A stretch of DNA of 64,000 nucleotides from Rhizophagus irregularis (GCF_026210795.1 NC_089441.1:3100001-3164000), one strand, 5' to 3'; shown: positions 21,666 through 35,526, numbered from the stretch's first letter. Translations and numbers: made by a program. The notes: generated by a model from the sequence alone, not told the origin.

Positions 21666-23608
21666 TTGTTCCAGAGTATTGAGTTAATTTAATAGACTTT
21701 AGTATATAGATTGTTATAGTTTAATTTAATGTATATAGATTGTTATAGTGTAATTTAATAAAATAATTTGTTATTCAATAATAATATAAATAATAGTAAA
21801 ATATTGATATGATGTTTATTATCTTTAAAATAATGTATATCGTAATGTATAGGCAATAAACATTTTGAATTGGTGATGAACATCGAATATTGTAACATCA
21901 GTAGTAAATTGCAGGGTCCGATGTTCAGCGTTTCTTTATGATGTACATCAAGTGGCCAATGTACATTTGATGAATATTTTTTCCGTGACTTCCTGATGAA
22001 ATTTAATAAAAAATTATAAAATTTTATTTTATAGAAGTTTTATTTTTATATTATTCTCATAAAGTTAAATTTTAAGATTTTTGAGCTAATTATTTTGAAT
22101 ACTATACAGTTTTAATTTGTAGAAATTTGTATAATAAAGTACAGTAATTATATTATAGTATTATATTATACTATATAAACTCTTACCATACAGTACAATT
22201 TAACTGATAATTTCAATTATTATAAAGTTATTTACTTTGAAAAATATTATATTTGTTTATTTTTTAGTAATACAGTAATAATGAAAACTGAAAAATAACT
22301 ATAATTAATTTATGTAAAATTTTAATTTTAGATAAATTTATAAAAATAAATTATTACTTCAATATTTTTTTTTTTTATAATATAAATTTTTTATAATATT
22401 TATATATTATTTTATATATAATAATAATTGGTAATTTAAATTTAAAATTCAATGTAGAATTTTTTATATATATTTTAACTTTTGCCAATACTTAAGCTTA
22501 TATATTAATTTTAATTTTTTTTAAAAAATATTGTTTGAACTCAAATAATGAATTTGAAGTATTTTAATATAACTTTTTACTTTATATATATCTAGTTAAA
22601 TATCATGTATTTTGAAGTTAACCATCCTTAATATGATAGTTATTAAAATAGCATTTTCTTATTAAATTTGATTATGGTGAAGTTGCAGATTCAATTTTAT
22701 TAATCATGAAAATTAAAAGAATTTTACTGCAGATGTTACTACTAATAATATGAAGTACAGGGATTAGTGTAAGTTAAACTGCATCATGGTAAATTAATAT
22801 ATACAGTTAGGCTGCATATTTTAACAAAAGGTTATAATATCCTCTTAATGTTTTCTAAAAAAATATTGGAAGTTTCAAAATCCTGTTCTTAAAGTCACTA
22901 CTTGCATATTTTGGGAAAATGGTCTTGTTTTAATGGTTATTCTATAATATTATTAAGGATATAATATGCTTTACTAAGGGGTATAATACGTTAGATAACA
23001 GGATGAACATGCATTATATTACAATATCGATCACTTACCGATCATGATATATGTGATACCACATTAAATTTGAAGCTTTATTCCAAACAATAAATGTTCT
23101 AACAATTTATGTAAATTATTTTATTTAATAGTTTAATTTATCAATAATTTAATATAAAAGTATTGTGGCAAAATAAGATGTGTTTCCAAAGTTAGATTTT
23201 ACATCAATTTTTCAATAATTAATATATATGCTATATATATGCCAATCATCTGCTAATCTGACTTTGAAGCCTCAGGCAAAGCCACAGATCTTTAGACGAA
23301 ACTTGAAACTTTTACAGTATTCAAAAATCAATGGCTAAAATAAATATGGATAATTTTTGATAACTTAAAAGTTATTATTAAATAAATGGTTACAATTATT
23401 GTAAAATTAATATATGTCTGATATTTGGCAAAATCTTTATGAATTATTTTAAGAACCAATAAATAAAATAAAGTGAATAAAATTGAAATTTTATATATTA
23501 TTATGTAAAATTTGTGAAAAAATCAATTCAACGGTATTTTTTTATGTGATAATATTGGACAAGTAATTGGCAAAATAATCAGCAATATCATGATAATATG
23601 GGATATCC
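21666..23608. other. AT-rich stretch without genes
   Basis: No ORF, RNA gene or transposon end recognised. 21890-21990 carries repeated words around GATGTACATC/TGATGAACATC. Slightly less AT-rich at 23220-23300. Confidence 0.5.
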
Positions 23609-23832
23609 AGGATTTCGCTTACTTATAAGATAGGTCACCCAGGTCTAAGGTAAAAATTATATATAAAATTTTTTGCAGATTCTACTATAAAAGGAAATTT
23701 TATGTTATATTGTTATGATTTTTTTCCTTTTTAGCTAATTAACCAATAGAATTTTAAAAAAAAGTAAGGTAAAAACTATTAGTAAAGGGCCAATTTTCTA
23801 CAGTGACCTTTATTATAAATAAGCGAAATCCT
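23609..23832. mobile_element. 224-bp MITE, AGGAYCCC-family relative, decayed
   Basis: Ends AGGATTTCGCTTACTTATAA and TTATAAATAAGCGAAATCCT. Flanking 8-mers GGATATCC (23601-23608) and GGATATTT (23833-23840) differ at the last two bases, both C-to-T. Same length as the 18953 element and shares its TTCCTTTTTAGCTAATTAAC interior in reverse. The CCCC of the family end reads TTTC here, again C-to-T. Confidence 0.85.
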
Positions 23833-23840
23833 GGATATTT

Positions 23841-25295
23841 GTCTTATTACGCTAGATGGTCTATCTAGATGGTAAAATCAAGTGTACAATATCTTTGTAA
23901 TAGTAGACCTTCTGAAATGGATTTTAAATCAACCATAATGTTTCTGAAATGCCAGTTATATTAAGCAGTTTTAATGATTAGTAACCACCTTAAGGGGTGA
24001 GTCTATATTTTCTTAGTACCTTCTGTTCAGATGATTACTTTTATACCACTTGGAGATTTACAACTGTATTATTGGTAATGGCCTTTAAGTGAGACCTTAT
24101 ACCTAACATAATAGTATGGAAATGATAGTCCATTGCAACTGATGAAAGTCCTTATGTTTAGGTGGTCAGGGGTGGATTAATATAAATACTGAGCCATCTT
24201 TACCAAAATATGGATGAAGAATGAGTAGGAGGTTCTATCAGGTCTAGATCCAAACCTATACTTGCATGCAAAAAGTATGGGATGATAGATGGTTCATAAA
24301 TCAGGCTTATTAGTCATGGGATGTCTGGGCTTTGCCTGGTCTTCCTGAGGCCTTCCTGAGTGTTTCTCATCTGCTAACAGCTCTAAGGCCACATAAGTGA
24401 TTGCCTTAGCCCTGAGAAAATACTACAATTAAATATCATTTATTTTCCACAAATACAAAATAATGTTTTCCAAACTTTTCACAGATGTAAAGCTTATAAA
24501 ATTACATCAAAAGCAAATAAATATAATGGTTTTTTTGTTACTGCTACAGTTGATATTTTTAGTCTTGTTAGATAGCACAGTTAAAGCTATATTTTTTTTT
24601 TTGGCACACAATTTTACTACCGCATATCCCTTGAGAGAATATTTCGAAATATGATCATATGTTCATAAAAACGATAAAATCAAATTTAAGGTATTTTCGT
24701 CAACTGGTGATCATCGTTTTCATATTCGAAATTTAATAAAATTTTTTATAAAATTACTGATAAATGATCGGTTTTTAGTTTTTTTTGATATTAAGAGAGA
24801 AACATATTATCTGTTATTGCGAAAGATAGTATTATCTATATAATATAAAATTAATACATAATGACTTGGTGTAGTTCTTGACCCACCACGCGGTGCTAAC
24901 TTATATATTTACAATAAGGGGGTCACTAGGACCGATACTTTTGCTTCAGGGAAAAATTGTTTAGTCTACGGCAAAAAATGCATTTAAATCGTTGTGGGCC
25001 CTAAAATATTTCTGACTCTACATTTAATAAAATTTTAAAAGAAGGCAAAAACGCGTAAAAAAATCTATCTATAGTTGGGAGAAAAAATTGCCGAATACAA
25101 ATTAATCGTAATCGACCAAATATACAAATTGGTTAATCATGAATAATAACCAATAAACAAAGCTTATAATTTGTCTTACCTGAATCAAAGATATTAGTTG
25201 ATTATTTACCTGATTGGGGCCCACATTTAATTTCCGTGGCCTTTTTCTTTCTTTGCCCTTTTTTTTAAATACATTGTATTAATATTTAGAAAAAT
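23841..25295. other. Intergenic stretch, partly of higher GC
   Basis: No gene recognised. 24000-24420 is less AT-rich (CTGGGCTTTGCCTGGTCTTC and similar) and may be a transposon remnant, but no protein or end could be identified. 24860-25240 is the upstream region of the G-beta gene. Confidence 0.45.
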
Positions 25296-25358
25296 TTGTA
25301 CAAACGTTTCTTTCATCCTCGACCATATTTTGTCTTTTCCTTTGACTTCAAGCACAAA

Positions 25359-27007
25359 ATGTCCGAAATTGCAGACAGGATAGCCGCTGCTCGCAAAGAA
25401 GCAGAAACTTTAAAAGAAAAAATTAAGATGAGGAAAGATACATTAGCTGACACGTCTCGTATGTACTTAGAGATTGTTTTTGATTTAACTTTTAGTTGAT
25501 AGTTGAAAATCTTATTTCGAATATATTTATTTATTTGGATTACCTTTATATATACGAGGATATATACGAGGATATTTTTGAATGAAACCTATAGAATAAG
25601 TTTAGCAAAAAAAAACTTGGTGTTGTGATTACACATTATTCAAGATAATTTTATTTCAATTAATTAATCAATAAACAAGGGATAAATAAGAAGGATTAAA
25701 AAGTAATTGATATCCAATAATATGAATTGAAATAAATTAGTGAATTGCGGAATCTTAAAATATTAGTTTAATAATAATTCTTTAAATTTCAAAATATATG
25801 ACAAGTTCTTTGTTCTCATATTTCTTTTTTCCTTTATTGAATTTATAGTGAGAACAATGGCCGCTGAAATCGAACCTTTACCAAGAATTGTAATGAAAGT
25901 TCGTCGTACCCTTAAAGGTCATCTCGCGAAAATCTATGCAATGCACTGGGCTTCGGATAAGCGTCATCTTGTATCTGCTTCACAAGACGGTAAACTCATC
26001 GTATGGGATGCTCCAACAACCAATAAAGTTCACGCTATTCCCCTTAGATCCTCATGGGTTATGACATGTGCTTACGCACCATCTGGTGCTTTTGTTGCTT
26101 GTGGTGGTTTGGATAATATTTGTTCTATCTATAACCTAAAGACAAAAGAAGGTTCCGTTAAAGTTGCTCGAGAATTGGGTTCTCATACTGGCTACCTTTC
26201 TTGCTGTCGGTTTCTTAATGATAGACAAATTTTGACATCGTCAGGTGACATGTCTTGTATTCTTTGGGATATTGATGCTGGAATGAAAATATTAGAGTTT
26301 AATGACCATACTGGTGATGTAATGAGGTATTTAAATTTACAAATATTTGAACCCAATCAGATTATTTCTTATAATGAATCGACGCTAAACAGTGAAATTT
26401 TTTAGTTTGTCTCTTGCACCTAATCAGCAAATATTTGTATCTGGAGCTTGTGATGCTGCGGCTAAAGTTTGGGATATCCGAAATGGTCGCTGTGTACAAA
26501 CATTCACAGGTCATGAATCAGATATTAATGCTGTACAGTAAGTAACTTTTTTTTTGGATTGTGCTTTAACAATAAAATGGGTCAAAAAAAATTTTTTATT
26601 TCTTAGATTTTTCCCTAATGGAGATGCATTTGGAACTGGTTCGGACGATGCATCTTGTCGATTATTTGATTTACGTGCCGATCGAGAATTAAATCAATAT
26701 ACGCATGATAATATTCTCTGTGGTATCACTTCTGTTGCCTTTTCGATTTCTGGTCGTCTTCTATTTGCGGGTTATGATGATTTCAATTGTAATGTTTGGG
26801 ATACATTAAAAGGTGAACGTGTGGGTGTTTTGGCGGCACACGAAAATCGTGTTAGCTGCTTAGGTGTATCAAGTGACGGTATGGCTTTGTGTACGGGTAG
26901 TTGGGATTCATTATTAAAGGTAAATTATATTTAATTTTTTTTTATTATTATTTGATAATATTATTCATTTCAAATATTTAACTATGTTGATATAGGTTTG
27001 GGCTTGA
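25359..27007 (+). CDS. Heterotrimeric G-protein beta subunit (WD40)
   Basis: G-beta forms the membrane-bound G-beta-gamma dimer that relays pheromone, nutrient or host signals. Five exons: 25359-25458, 25849-26326, 26406-26537, 26607-26919, 26996-27007; all introns are GT-AG and the sum is 1035 nt, so 344 aa, the usual family length. The N-terminus ([20 protein letters not shown]) is the coiled coil that pairs with G-gamma. Seven WD repeats follow, with [44 protein letters not shown] and a final VWA at the C-terminus, as is typical. The start at 25359 is chosen over an in-frame upstream TTG because it gives the standard N-terminus. Downstream neighbour is convergent. Confidence 0.95.
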
Positions 27008-27857
27008 ACAATAAGTTTACGTATAATTAAACGATAATCTAAATAATCTTGATATCGAGTAAATTGCTTTCACTTAATGGGAGAGGCCATTTTTCATCAA
27101 CGGAAGGGGAAACATTCACTTTTTTATTTGTTGATAATCGACAGCATTCACGTTTGTTCATTTTCTATATATTATATCATAATTTTGGGATTGAATCATT
27201 TTTTTTAAAAAAGAAAAAAAAAATTTTTATTATAAATTTGTTATTATATAACTTTATTGTATTATTGCTATTGTTTTTTTTTCATTTATTGTTATTTTCT
27301 CTTCCTAACTAATACACATCTGGCAACATTATTCAAATTTCAAAATTGTTACTTTATATTAGAATATATTTTATTTTATTATTTAAATACCTTTTTTTTT
27401 TATTTTGATAATGAAAAACTTACCTATTAAAAACAAAATAATAAAAATAATGTTATTTCTGTATTATTACTATATAAAAAGGAATTGTAATAATAAATGG
27501 ACGATTCAATAATTACAATATTTTTTTTTTAATAATCGGTAATATAAAAATTAAAATAATCACAATTAGATTTTTAGCTAGCCTTACTTTAATATGCATT
27601 AATCAAAGCGATTTAAATGATACAATACTTACGAATTATTACCAATCTATAATTATAAATTGCTCCTAAATATTAAAAGATTATTTCTTTTAAAATGAAT
27701 GAAAATTTGCGAACGTGCAGATATGGAACAGCAAATAAATTGAAGAGATGATCTTGTACAATTATGTCTAAGGTTATTTACAGCAAACACTCTCAAATGT
27801 CCAAACGAAACAGCCTTTGATTCGTTCTTATGATTTTATGAAGAAAAATTTGATATT
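27008..27857. other. Convergent intergenic region
   Basis: 3' flanks of the G-beta gene (plus) and the Nur1-like gene (minus). T-rich; an ORF at 27049-27312 is low-complexity read-through. Confidence 0.55.
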
Positions 27858-29184
27858 TTAAATATTTTTATCCATTATCTCCTTTTTGCTCTTTTGTTTC
27901 TGTTTTAATCTAGGATTAATATTAATTTTATCCCACGGCCTGTTAACATCGGTTTGTATTCCGACTTCGTATTTGTGAACGAAACAATTTGGGTTGACAA
28001 ATTTCTCCGTATATTCATTATAAACTTCATCGAATATTATTTGTCTGTCTTTGATAAGAGACTGATATAGCTTGACGAGAACCTTCAACTGTATAAAAAA
28101 ATTAGTATAGGAATAACAAGTTGACATAGAATAGCTTATAATTAACTTATATTTACTTGAATTCCAATGATTACTGCCGCTGGCAAAAGATAAAAGTAAT
28201 TTTCTCCGGTCAAATAATTAAGAATCAAAACTTGAGCTGGAGAATAATAACTAAATAGAAGTTGTAGATTTAATTTAACTCCAAAATATAAACAAAAATA
28301 ATACTGCATTCATAATTACCAGAAAAGATCTAAACAAAAACTAGAAGGACACCACATAGTTATCACCCAAACACACTCACTGTTAGGGTCAAATCCGGGA
28401 TGTTCAAAAATAACTTGTAATAAAGGGTAGCTAAAAATTCGTCCTCTTAATTAAAATGAAAAATCATCTATCAAAAAAAAAAAATCATTCAAAATAACTT
28501 ACAAAAATTTACCAGGGTATCTTTCTGCCCATGCTGGTATAGGTTCACCCACTTCTTGCATTTGAACATTATTACTTTTTGGTCGGTCCTAATAAGAAAA
28601 ATTAATGAGTCACAAAAAATATAAAGAATAAACAATATCCTTAAACTATTGAATTTCATACATTTAAGCGATGCTCAAAGAGATGATAATTTTTTGTGGA
28701 TAAATAAACATAAATAGCGTTGACCATGCTTAATGAAAATAACGTCCATTCACAAAAAGAAAGCTGTAAATCAAAGTGAAATTATGAATTGACGATTCAG
28801 CCTAAACAAATATTTTTAGAAAGAATTCATACACACCCAAACTGCTAAAGAACTGCGAAATGGGTTAAGTATAGGATCATATTTTGGTCCATCAAACCAA
28901 TGTCCAATCCGCAACACAATAGATAAAGTATTTAGGCCAATAGCTGCAAACCAGCTATAATAGCACAATGTGTTATTAGTGAAATCGTTCTAGTCGCGTA
29001 AATAACGTTAAGTCAAGCGAATTAAAAAAGCACACCTAGAAGCCTGACTCCATTCATCCCAATCTTTCGTATTAAAGTCCTCCTCAAATCTATTAATACG
29101 ATCCATCGGCCAACTTTTAATTCGTTCCCATATTGTACGTGATCGAATTATTCTTGTTCCTCCAGTTCCTGACTGCTCTGGCAT
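27858..29184 (-). CDS. Nur1/DUF2418-like nuclear rim membrane protein
   Basis: About eight short exons from ATG at 29184 to TAA at 27858. Readable protein: MPEQSGTGGTRIIRSR, then WPMDRINRFEEDFNTKDWDE; then WFAAIGLNTLSIVLRIGHWF (hydrophobic segment); LSFCEWTLFSLSMVNAIYVY (hydrophobic, near 28760); EPIPAWAERYPGRIFSYPLL; SPAQVLILNYLTGENYFYLL (hydrophobic, near 28230); the last exon (from 28088) has IFDEVYNEYTEKFVNP and VGIQTD. This order of membrane segments followed by EVYNEYxxKFVxP...QTD fits fungal Nur1/Mug154 (DUF2418), which tethers chromatin at the inner nuclear membrane. The acceptor before LFCYYSPAQ is not certain. Family call rests on motif memory, not on a search. Confidence 0.62.
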
Positions 29185-30179
29185 AATAAAAATTTATGAA
29201 ATTATATAAATGAAGGATTATGAGGTAATATCGTAATTAATATGTAATTCCACTCTGTTGTTATGAGTGTTCAGAGTAGCGTTAACCGAAAAATTCTGCC
29301 AACTATATCAACTAGTAAATTAGTTTCTGTGAACTAATGACTAAACTTGAGATATTCGGGAGAATATAAAATAAAGTGGTCGGGAAAATGCTTGTGTAAA
29401 AACTAAATTTAAAATAAAGAAGGAAAGAAAATAACCAATGAAAAAAAACTAGTATTGGAAGAAAACAAATAAAAAATGTACAGTTAATTTATAAAAAAAG
29501 TTGCTGACGTCAGTTGATCTTGATAAAAATCGCGCCTTTTTTTATCACATATTTTTTTGTATGTATTACAAACTTTTTGTTTTTTTCGCGTACTTTGACG
29601 CAAAATTTACCTTCTTGATTCTCCTCGTGTGACTAACCTGACTCGCATAATTGCACATGCACATGCACTATGAGTGCACTATGCAGATAAAGAAAGTAAG
29701 GTGATACAATCCAAGAAGGTTTTTACGAGATGTTTTTTTACCTTGTCTTTATCCCATTAATGGTGAGATGTAAAATTACCTTCTTGCGTTATTATCTTGA
29801 CCAAATTTACTATGATAGTTACAATTTAATTTATACTTGTCAAGAAAGTTGAGATGATTCAGATCAAGTAACTTTGCCGGTGAGATTCGTAATCAAAGTA
29901 GACTTCAAAATCATATAAAGGATAGGTAATTTGTAATTTATTTACTTTTATACAAAGAAGAAAAAAATTTTTTCTGTTTGAGCATGTAGTAACGATTAGC
30001 CCACAAAGTTAATTTTTTCATGGTCTTCAAGTCTTCGGTGAATGATCTTTTTTTAGAGTATATCTAAGAAAAAAGTTCGGAAATATTTAATGTACAGTGA
30101 AAATATATCGGGTATAACATTTTGCAGAATTGACAAATGACAAATTGTTTCGCATTTTTTGTAGATTAAAAATTTTAAA
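29185..30179. promoter_or_regulatory. Divergent promoter region, Nur1-like gene / kanadaptin
   Basis: About 1 kb between two divergent starts (29184 minus, 30180 plus). No TATA box is convincing. TACCTTCTTG-type words occur at 29609 and 29778, and GCACATGCACATGCACT at 29653. An ORF at 30053-30271 on the minus strand is a shadow. Confidence 0.4.
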
Positions 30180-33100
30180 ATGGAAAATAATAATGAGACA
30201 GAACAACGAGCTGATGCTACGAGTTCTGATAACAAACAAACTGAGATTTCAAATTCTTTTCCAGTATTCAAAGCTCCATTACCAGTAAATTGTAATTAAC
30301 CCCAATTGGATTCAATCTTCGCAGTAACTCACTTTTATCAAAATTAATCGGCTTTGATTTGGTTCAATTATTAGTAAAAGAACGACAACTAAAGCAGCAG
30401 CAGCAACAACAGCAGCATCTACCAATTCCTCCACCGGTTCCGTATGAAAAACCAGAATGGAGTGATTTACCAAAAATCAACTGTTCTTTTGAAATAATTA
30501 AGAATGGTATTAGTTTAGAATTTATAGACTTTCCGTCAAAAGAATTTCTTGTACTCGGTACGTTAATTGTCTTGGATTTGTTCAAATGTGAATTTGAAAA
30601 AAAAACATCCGGCATTTGTAATAATTCGAATTTAAAACATGCAGGGCGCTTGCCAATTTGTGATATTGCAATGGAGCATCCGGTACACTATAATTTATTG
30701 ATTTTTTGTTTAAAACATAATTATAATAATTTGTGTATTTACAGTCTATTTCTAGATATCATGCTATTATTCAGTTTAATAGTAAAGGTAAAAATTCTTT
30801 ATTGAAAAATTAAATTTTTCGTAAATTGATGGAATTTGTTGTATAATAATGAAAATCGAATAGGCGAGATTTTCTTATATGATTTGGATAGTGCACATGG
30901 AACTATAATAAACAAACAGAGAGTACCATCTCGACATTTTACAAAACTTCGTGTTGGTGATCAGTTGAAGTTTGGAGAAAGCACTCGGACATATGTTTTA
31001 TTAGGACCCGAAGAACCACAACCGGAACCTATACAAATTTCTAAGCCTATATTAAAATCTGTAGGAGAAAATAGCAGTGTTACTTGGTTAGTAAGAATTA
31101 TAAACGTTCATGATAAATATTATTTAGACCTTAGATTTACTTTGTGTTGGATTCTACCTTAGGGGTTTTGCAGAGGATGCAGAAGACGAAAATGAGATGA
31201 ATGTAGCAGCCACTAAAGAATTATGGAAACGCGACGAAAATGCCTATTATTACAAAGATCCAAAAAAGGCTTTAAGAAATTGGCTTGAGGTATTTACAAA
31301 TTTAGTACATGGCACACAAAAAAACGTGAATAATGTGAAAATAGATTTTACAAGGGCAAATTTATTCTGAATCGGGTTTAATCCTAGACCCTTAATTTGT
31401 TTAAGTATTCGTCTATGAGCCTGAATCCCGGTCTATTTTAAGGACACACTTACGAAAATGTCTAAAGTCACGTGAAGTGAGAAATATAATTTACTTATAT
31501 TTTTTTATTTAGAATCGTGGTTATGATATGGAATTCGAAATTGAGCAAGAAGGACCAGGACACTCACGTACCTTTACTGCCAGGTTTATATTGATAAAAA
31601 TCATGTTTTCCATTTTCATTGTTCTCATTCTAACAAGTTATAATTACTAAAGAATCCGGTTACCAGATGTTGAAGATGCATATGGCCCTGTTTATGGTTT
31701 GGGAAGTGGTTCAAAGAGAAAGTTAGTGATAGTTTATAGTATAATTTGCTTCTTTGAGGAAAATGATTAGTTGACAAAACAAAATTTTTTTAGGGATGCT
31801 GAAAGACAAGCAGCCATAGATTCTTGTGAGAAACTTGATATGCTTGGCCTTTTGCGAGCAAGCCATGATGAAGCTTGTATGTACCAGTGGTGTTACTCTC
31901 GCCTCTTTAATTAAATTTATTATTATTAAAACCTTTTTTTAAATAGCTGCCAGGAAGAAAAGAATGCGCGAATTGTTAGGCGATGATGACAATGATGATG
32001 ATTATGATAGTTTTTATGATCGAACAGGACAAGGTAATTGAAAAATTTTCTATATCGTATTCAGAAAAAGTTATTAATACGGGTTTTTTTTGTAAATTTT
32101 AATTATAGCTGAACGTGCAAAGTTACGTAAAATACAACCACAAAAAATAGAAACATATGAATCATTGACAAGGCAACGAGAGGAACTTACAATTAAAATC
32201 AAAGAAATTCAAAGCAAAATATCTAATGCTAAAGAATTTGGTATTTTTGTTAAACTAAAATTACAGCTTATTATAATATTATACCTCTTATTTTTTTTTA
32301 TATTTACTAATATTTTTAATAATAGAAAAGTCATCCCCCATAATTACAGCTGAAGATGATTTAGATTCTTACATGAATACAATAAATAAAGATTTAAATA
32401 ACGAATCAGTAACAAACTTGGAAGCTACACTACGGGACTTATTAAAAGTATATACAAAAAAAATAGTAATTATTCATTAATTAGTTGTTAATAAGTAAAA
32501 TTTTGTCTCTTATTAGCAAGATTTAAGGCTCGCTAAACTCATCGAAATTACGAAACCTCTTGATATCATGCAAAGTATTTCGATGACGCCATCCCCTTCA
32601 AAATCAAATATTGCAAACAGGTATGTTTTTACAAGTATCTTTCGAATGATACCAAACATTCTAATAATATGGTAATTTTTCAAGTAATGCGACTATTGTT
32701 GAGCCAAAAATTAAAGTGAATGTGGTACGTATGCATAAATAAATTGCTTTCTTTAAAAATCAAGTAATGAATTCCATTATACATTTCTTAGGAAAAAACA
32801 CAACAGGACACACCAATTTCATCATCAAATGAATTTAAAATTCCGGTGTCAATTAATGTTGAACATATTGATGATGATGATCAATCTCTAATTGTACTAC
32901 CATCGAAGAAGTCCTTAAACAATGAAATCTCACAAAAAAGAGAAAATTTTCCAGATAAGGAAGAAATTAATGATGAAAAGGAAAAGAGGATTAAAACTAT
33001 GATACCGATGACACCTCAAGAATATGAAAGAAAACAAAGAAAAGCCGAAGAATTAAATGAACTTGAAATTGAAGAGGCCATGGCTTGGGAACCACCTAAG

Positions 33101-33226
33101 GATCAAACAGGTACAAATTATTAACAAAGCTTTCATCGTTACATTTAATAATAATTTTTTGATTTTTTTCGTTTACATCTACAAGGTGATGGCAGGACAG
33201 CTTTGAATGATAAGTATGGATACTAA
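30180..33226 (+). CDS. Kanadaptin-like FHA protein (SLC4A1AP homolog)
   Basis: Split into about 16 small exons joined by GT-AG introns. Order: acidic N-terminus (MENNNETEQRADATSS); a Gln run from CAG/CAA codons (about 30394-30417); PPPVPYEKPEWSDLP; FHA domain with GRLPICDIAMEHP, SISRYHAIIQF and DLDSAHGTIINK (Ser, His and Asn of the phosphothreonine pocket present); GFAEDAEDENE; DPKKALRNWLE with a dsRBD-like segment (RIRLPDVEDAYGPV ... KDAERQAAIDSCEKLDMLG); DDDYDSFYDRTG; a coiled coil; and the conserved C-terminus GDGRTALNDKYGY ending in TAA at 33226. Kanadaptin is nuclear and linked to RNA processing in animals and fungi. The exon 1/2 junction (30289/about 30394) is set by phase: other acceptors give stops. 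Confidence 0.9.
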
Positions 33227-33631
33227 TGACTAGTCAAATATGAAAGTGTACTTGGTGATTTATATTACTGCAAGAATACAGCAGTATTAGCAATATTAGG
33301 ACCTGTTTGCGCTGCATTGTATATAAAAAAATTTTATAATTAAAGATTGTCTCAGTTGGTTTGATTTAGAAATAATATATGTCAAGGAATAATATTTTAA
33401 GAGCTTAATCTTAAAAAACAATCAAGTAAACTATATCCAATAAAGCAAGAATGAAATATATATATAATAAGGAACAATGTCAAATAAATCAATCTAAAAA
33501 AAAATGAAACTTATTATAATTGTTGAAAATATAACAAGAAAAATCAAGAGAAAGTAAAAAAAAAAAGAAAATAAAAAACTCAAATCAAAGTTCACTCTAC
33601 AATTACGACTGTCGTATCAAAGAAAAGTTCA
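33227..33631. other. Convergent intergenic region
   Basis: 3' flanks of kanadaptin (plus) and Rab5 (minus); A-rich, nothing else seen. Confidence 0.55.
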
Positions 33632-35143
33632 TTAACATGAGCAGTTATTAGCTGGTGTAGGACTTGTCAAATCGACTCCTCTTTGTTTCAAGCCAGAACC
33701 TCGTCCGCGTGAATTAGCAGCTAATTGTTCAAGTGGCATTTTCTTCGCTTTAAAGAAGCATAAAAGAAAAAAAAATCGTACACATGAAACAAAGCTTAGA
33801 GAAATATCTAAAATCAAATAAAAATTTAATATTCATACCTATTGATGTAAATAATTCGTTGACATTAACAGCTGTCTTTGCGGATGTTTCAAAAAACAAA
33901 AGACCGGTATCTGTCGCATAAGCCTGAGCCTCCTTTTTAAGGTAAAAATGATTAGTAAATTAAAATCATTAATATATTTATTACCAAGTTAAATATATAG
34001 TTACCTCAGAATCAATGGCCCGGCGAGCATTCAAATCACTCTTATTACCAGCAAGTGCAATGACAATATTCGGATCAGCTTGTCTTTGCAATTCTTTTAC
34101 CCATGATTTCGCTTTATCCAGAGAAGACTGAACAATAATTTATATAATACGGATTAATCGTATACATTATGATTAATAATAAGTGAAATTTAATAATACA
34201 TACAGGTTGAGTTATATCATATACAACTACCGCACAATTTGCATTTCTGTAATACATTGGCGCCAAGCTCTATAACGCGTATGAGAATATTTCTGGTTAA
34301 ATTACTTATACTGTAACATTTTATACACGTAAAAACACGAAATCTCGTTTCTCCAAAAATGACACCTTATAACGTTCTTGACCTGCCGTATCCCTAAAAG
34401 GAAATTCGATACGTGTAAACGTTTTGATTAGCGTTTGCAACAAATCACATGAGTATGAGATATAAATACAGATATTAAAATTACCAGATTTCAAATTTTA
34501 CCGTTGTATTATCATCTAAACTAATTGTCTGCGTGAGAAACGCAGCTTTCGGCACAAATAAAATAAGACAATAAATAAAACCTTTTTAAAAAAATAAAGA
34601 ATATGTCATTATAAATCTTACCTCCAATAGTACTTTCCCTGTAGTCATCGAATTGGTCTTTAACAAAACGTAATACCAAGCTAATTGAAACATGAAAAAG
34701 AACACAAATGATTAATATTATTAACTTTGTATTTTCCGATTACATCTTAGCTTGAAATGCTATATCGTCCAAATCTCCAATATAAAGTGTATGAATATAA
34801 ACGGTATAAAAACTGGGTATATAAAGAAAATGAGATAATTTCTATCGTGTTGAAGTTCATTCAACGAAAATACTCGCGTGAATATCCCTAATACAAAAAC
34901 CAACCTTGATTTACCGACTGCTGATTCGCCTATAGAGTTACAGAGTAAAATCAAAAAAAAAGAAAGTACGTCAATATAGGCCAAAAAGCCAAAAACAAAA
35001 AAAACTGCGAAGGTTTGGTAATTGATGCTTACGATCGTAAGCTACTGTGTCTGCTGAAAATTTGCCATACCTAATAAAACAAGCTTGAATTGGTACAATT
35101 TGCCAGAAGCCTGAGCGTTTTGTCTGTTGTTTGTGGTTGACAT
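33632..35143 (-). CDS. Rab5-type small GTPase
   Basis: Rab5/Ypt5 controls early endosome fusion. Roughly 210 aa in about nine exons from ATG at 35143. Motifs: [18 protein letters not shown] (P-loop), [15 protein letters not shown] (switch I, with the Rab5-type IGAAF), [18 protein letters not shown] (switch II, Gln present), [27 protein letters not shown] (guanine specificity), [17 protein letters not shown], and a C-terminus NNCSC whose C-x-C is the geranylgeranylation site. Stop TAA is at 33632-33634. All catalytic residues are kept and exon phases join cleanly. Divergent from the PTC7-like gene with 491 bp between the starts. Confidence 0.95.
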
Positions 35144-35518
35144 CACAAATTATTTTATCAAATGTAAAAGAATACTGTCAGGTATTATATAAAGAATAAA
35201 TAATATATAAAAAACAAGTGTACTATGATATTTCCAATAGTCATTTGGTGGTTATACAATGTAGATTATATTGAATAATAGAATTATATTGAATCGGCGG
35301 CATTCGGCATCAATACATGTGCGCTAAAACCAATATCTATCGTCATTAGTCATTTCATCTTCTTTTATCTGAAAAAACATAAATGCCTTTGGGGCTAAAA
35401 CGTCGCAAAGAATTTTTATAACCATTTTTTGTTTTGCTCGATCTAAAAAAACTACAAAAAAAAAAAGGTTAACTAATATCATATTTATTCAATAAATAAT
35501 AACAGTTCGAGCAAACTC

Positions 35519-35526
35519 CTTATATA
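35519..35526 (+). promoter_or_regulatory. Possible TATA box for the PTC7-type gene
   Basis: TATATATAG about 115 bp upstream of the ATG at 35635, in a promoter shared with the divergent Rab5 gene. Position and sequence only. Confidence 0.35.

Noticed and set aside
24463-24654. 63-codon ORF with a hydrophobic middle
   Set aside because: Isolated, T-rich, no splice partners, no known motif; probably chance.
30364-30615. Minus-strand Cys-rich ORF opposite kanadaptin
   Set aside because: The Cys run is the complement of the CAG/CAA Gln run; shadow of the real exon.
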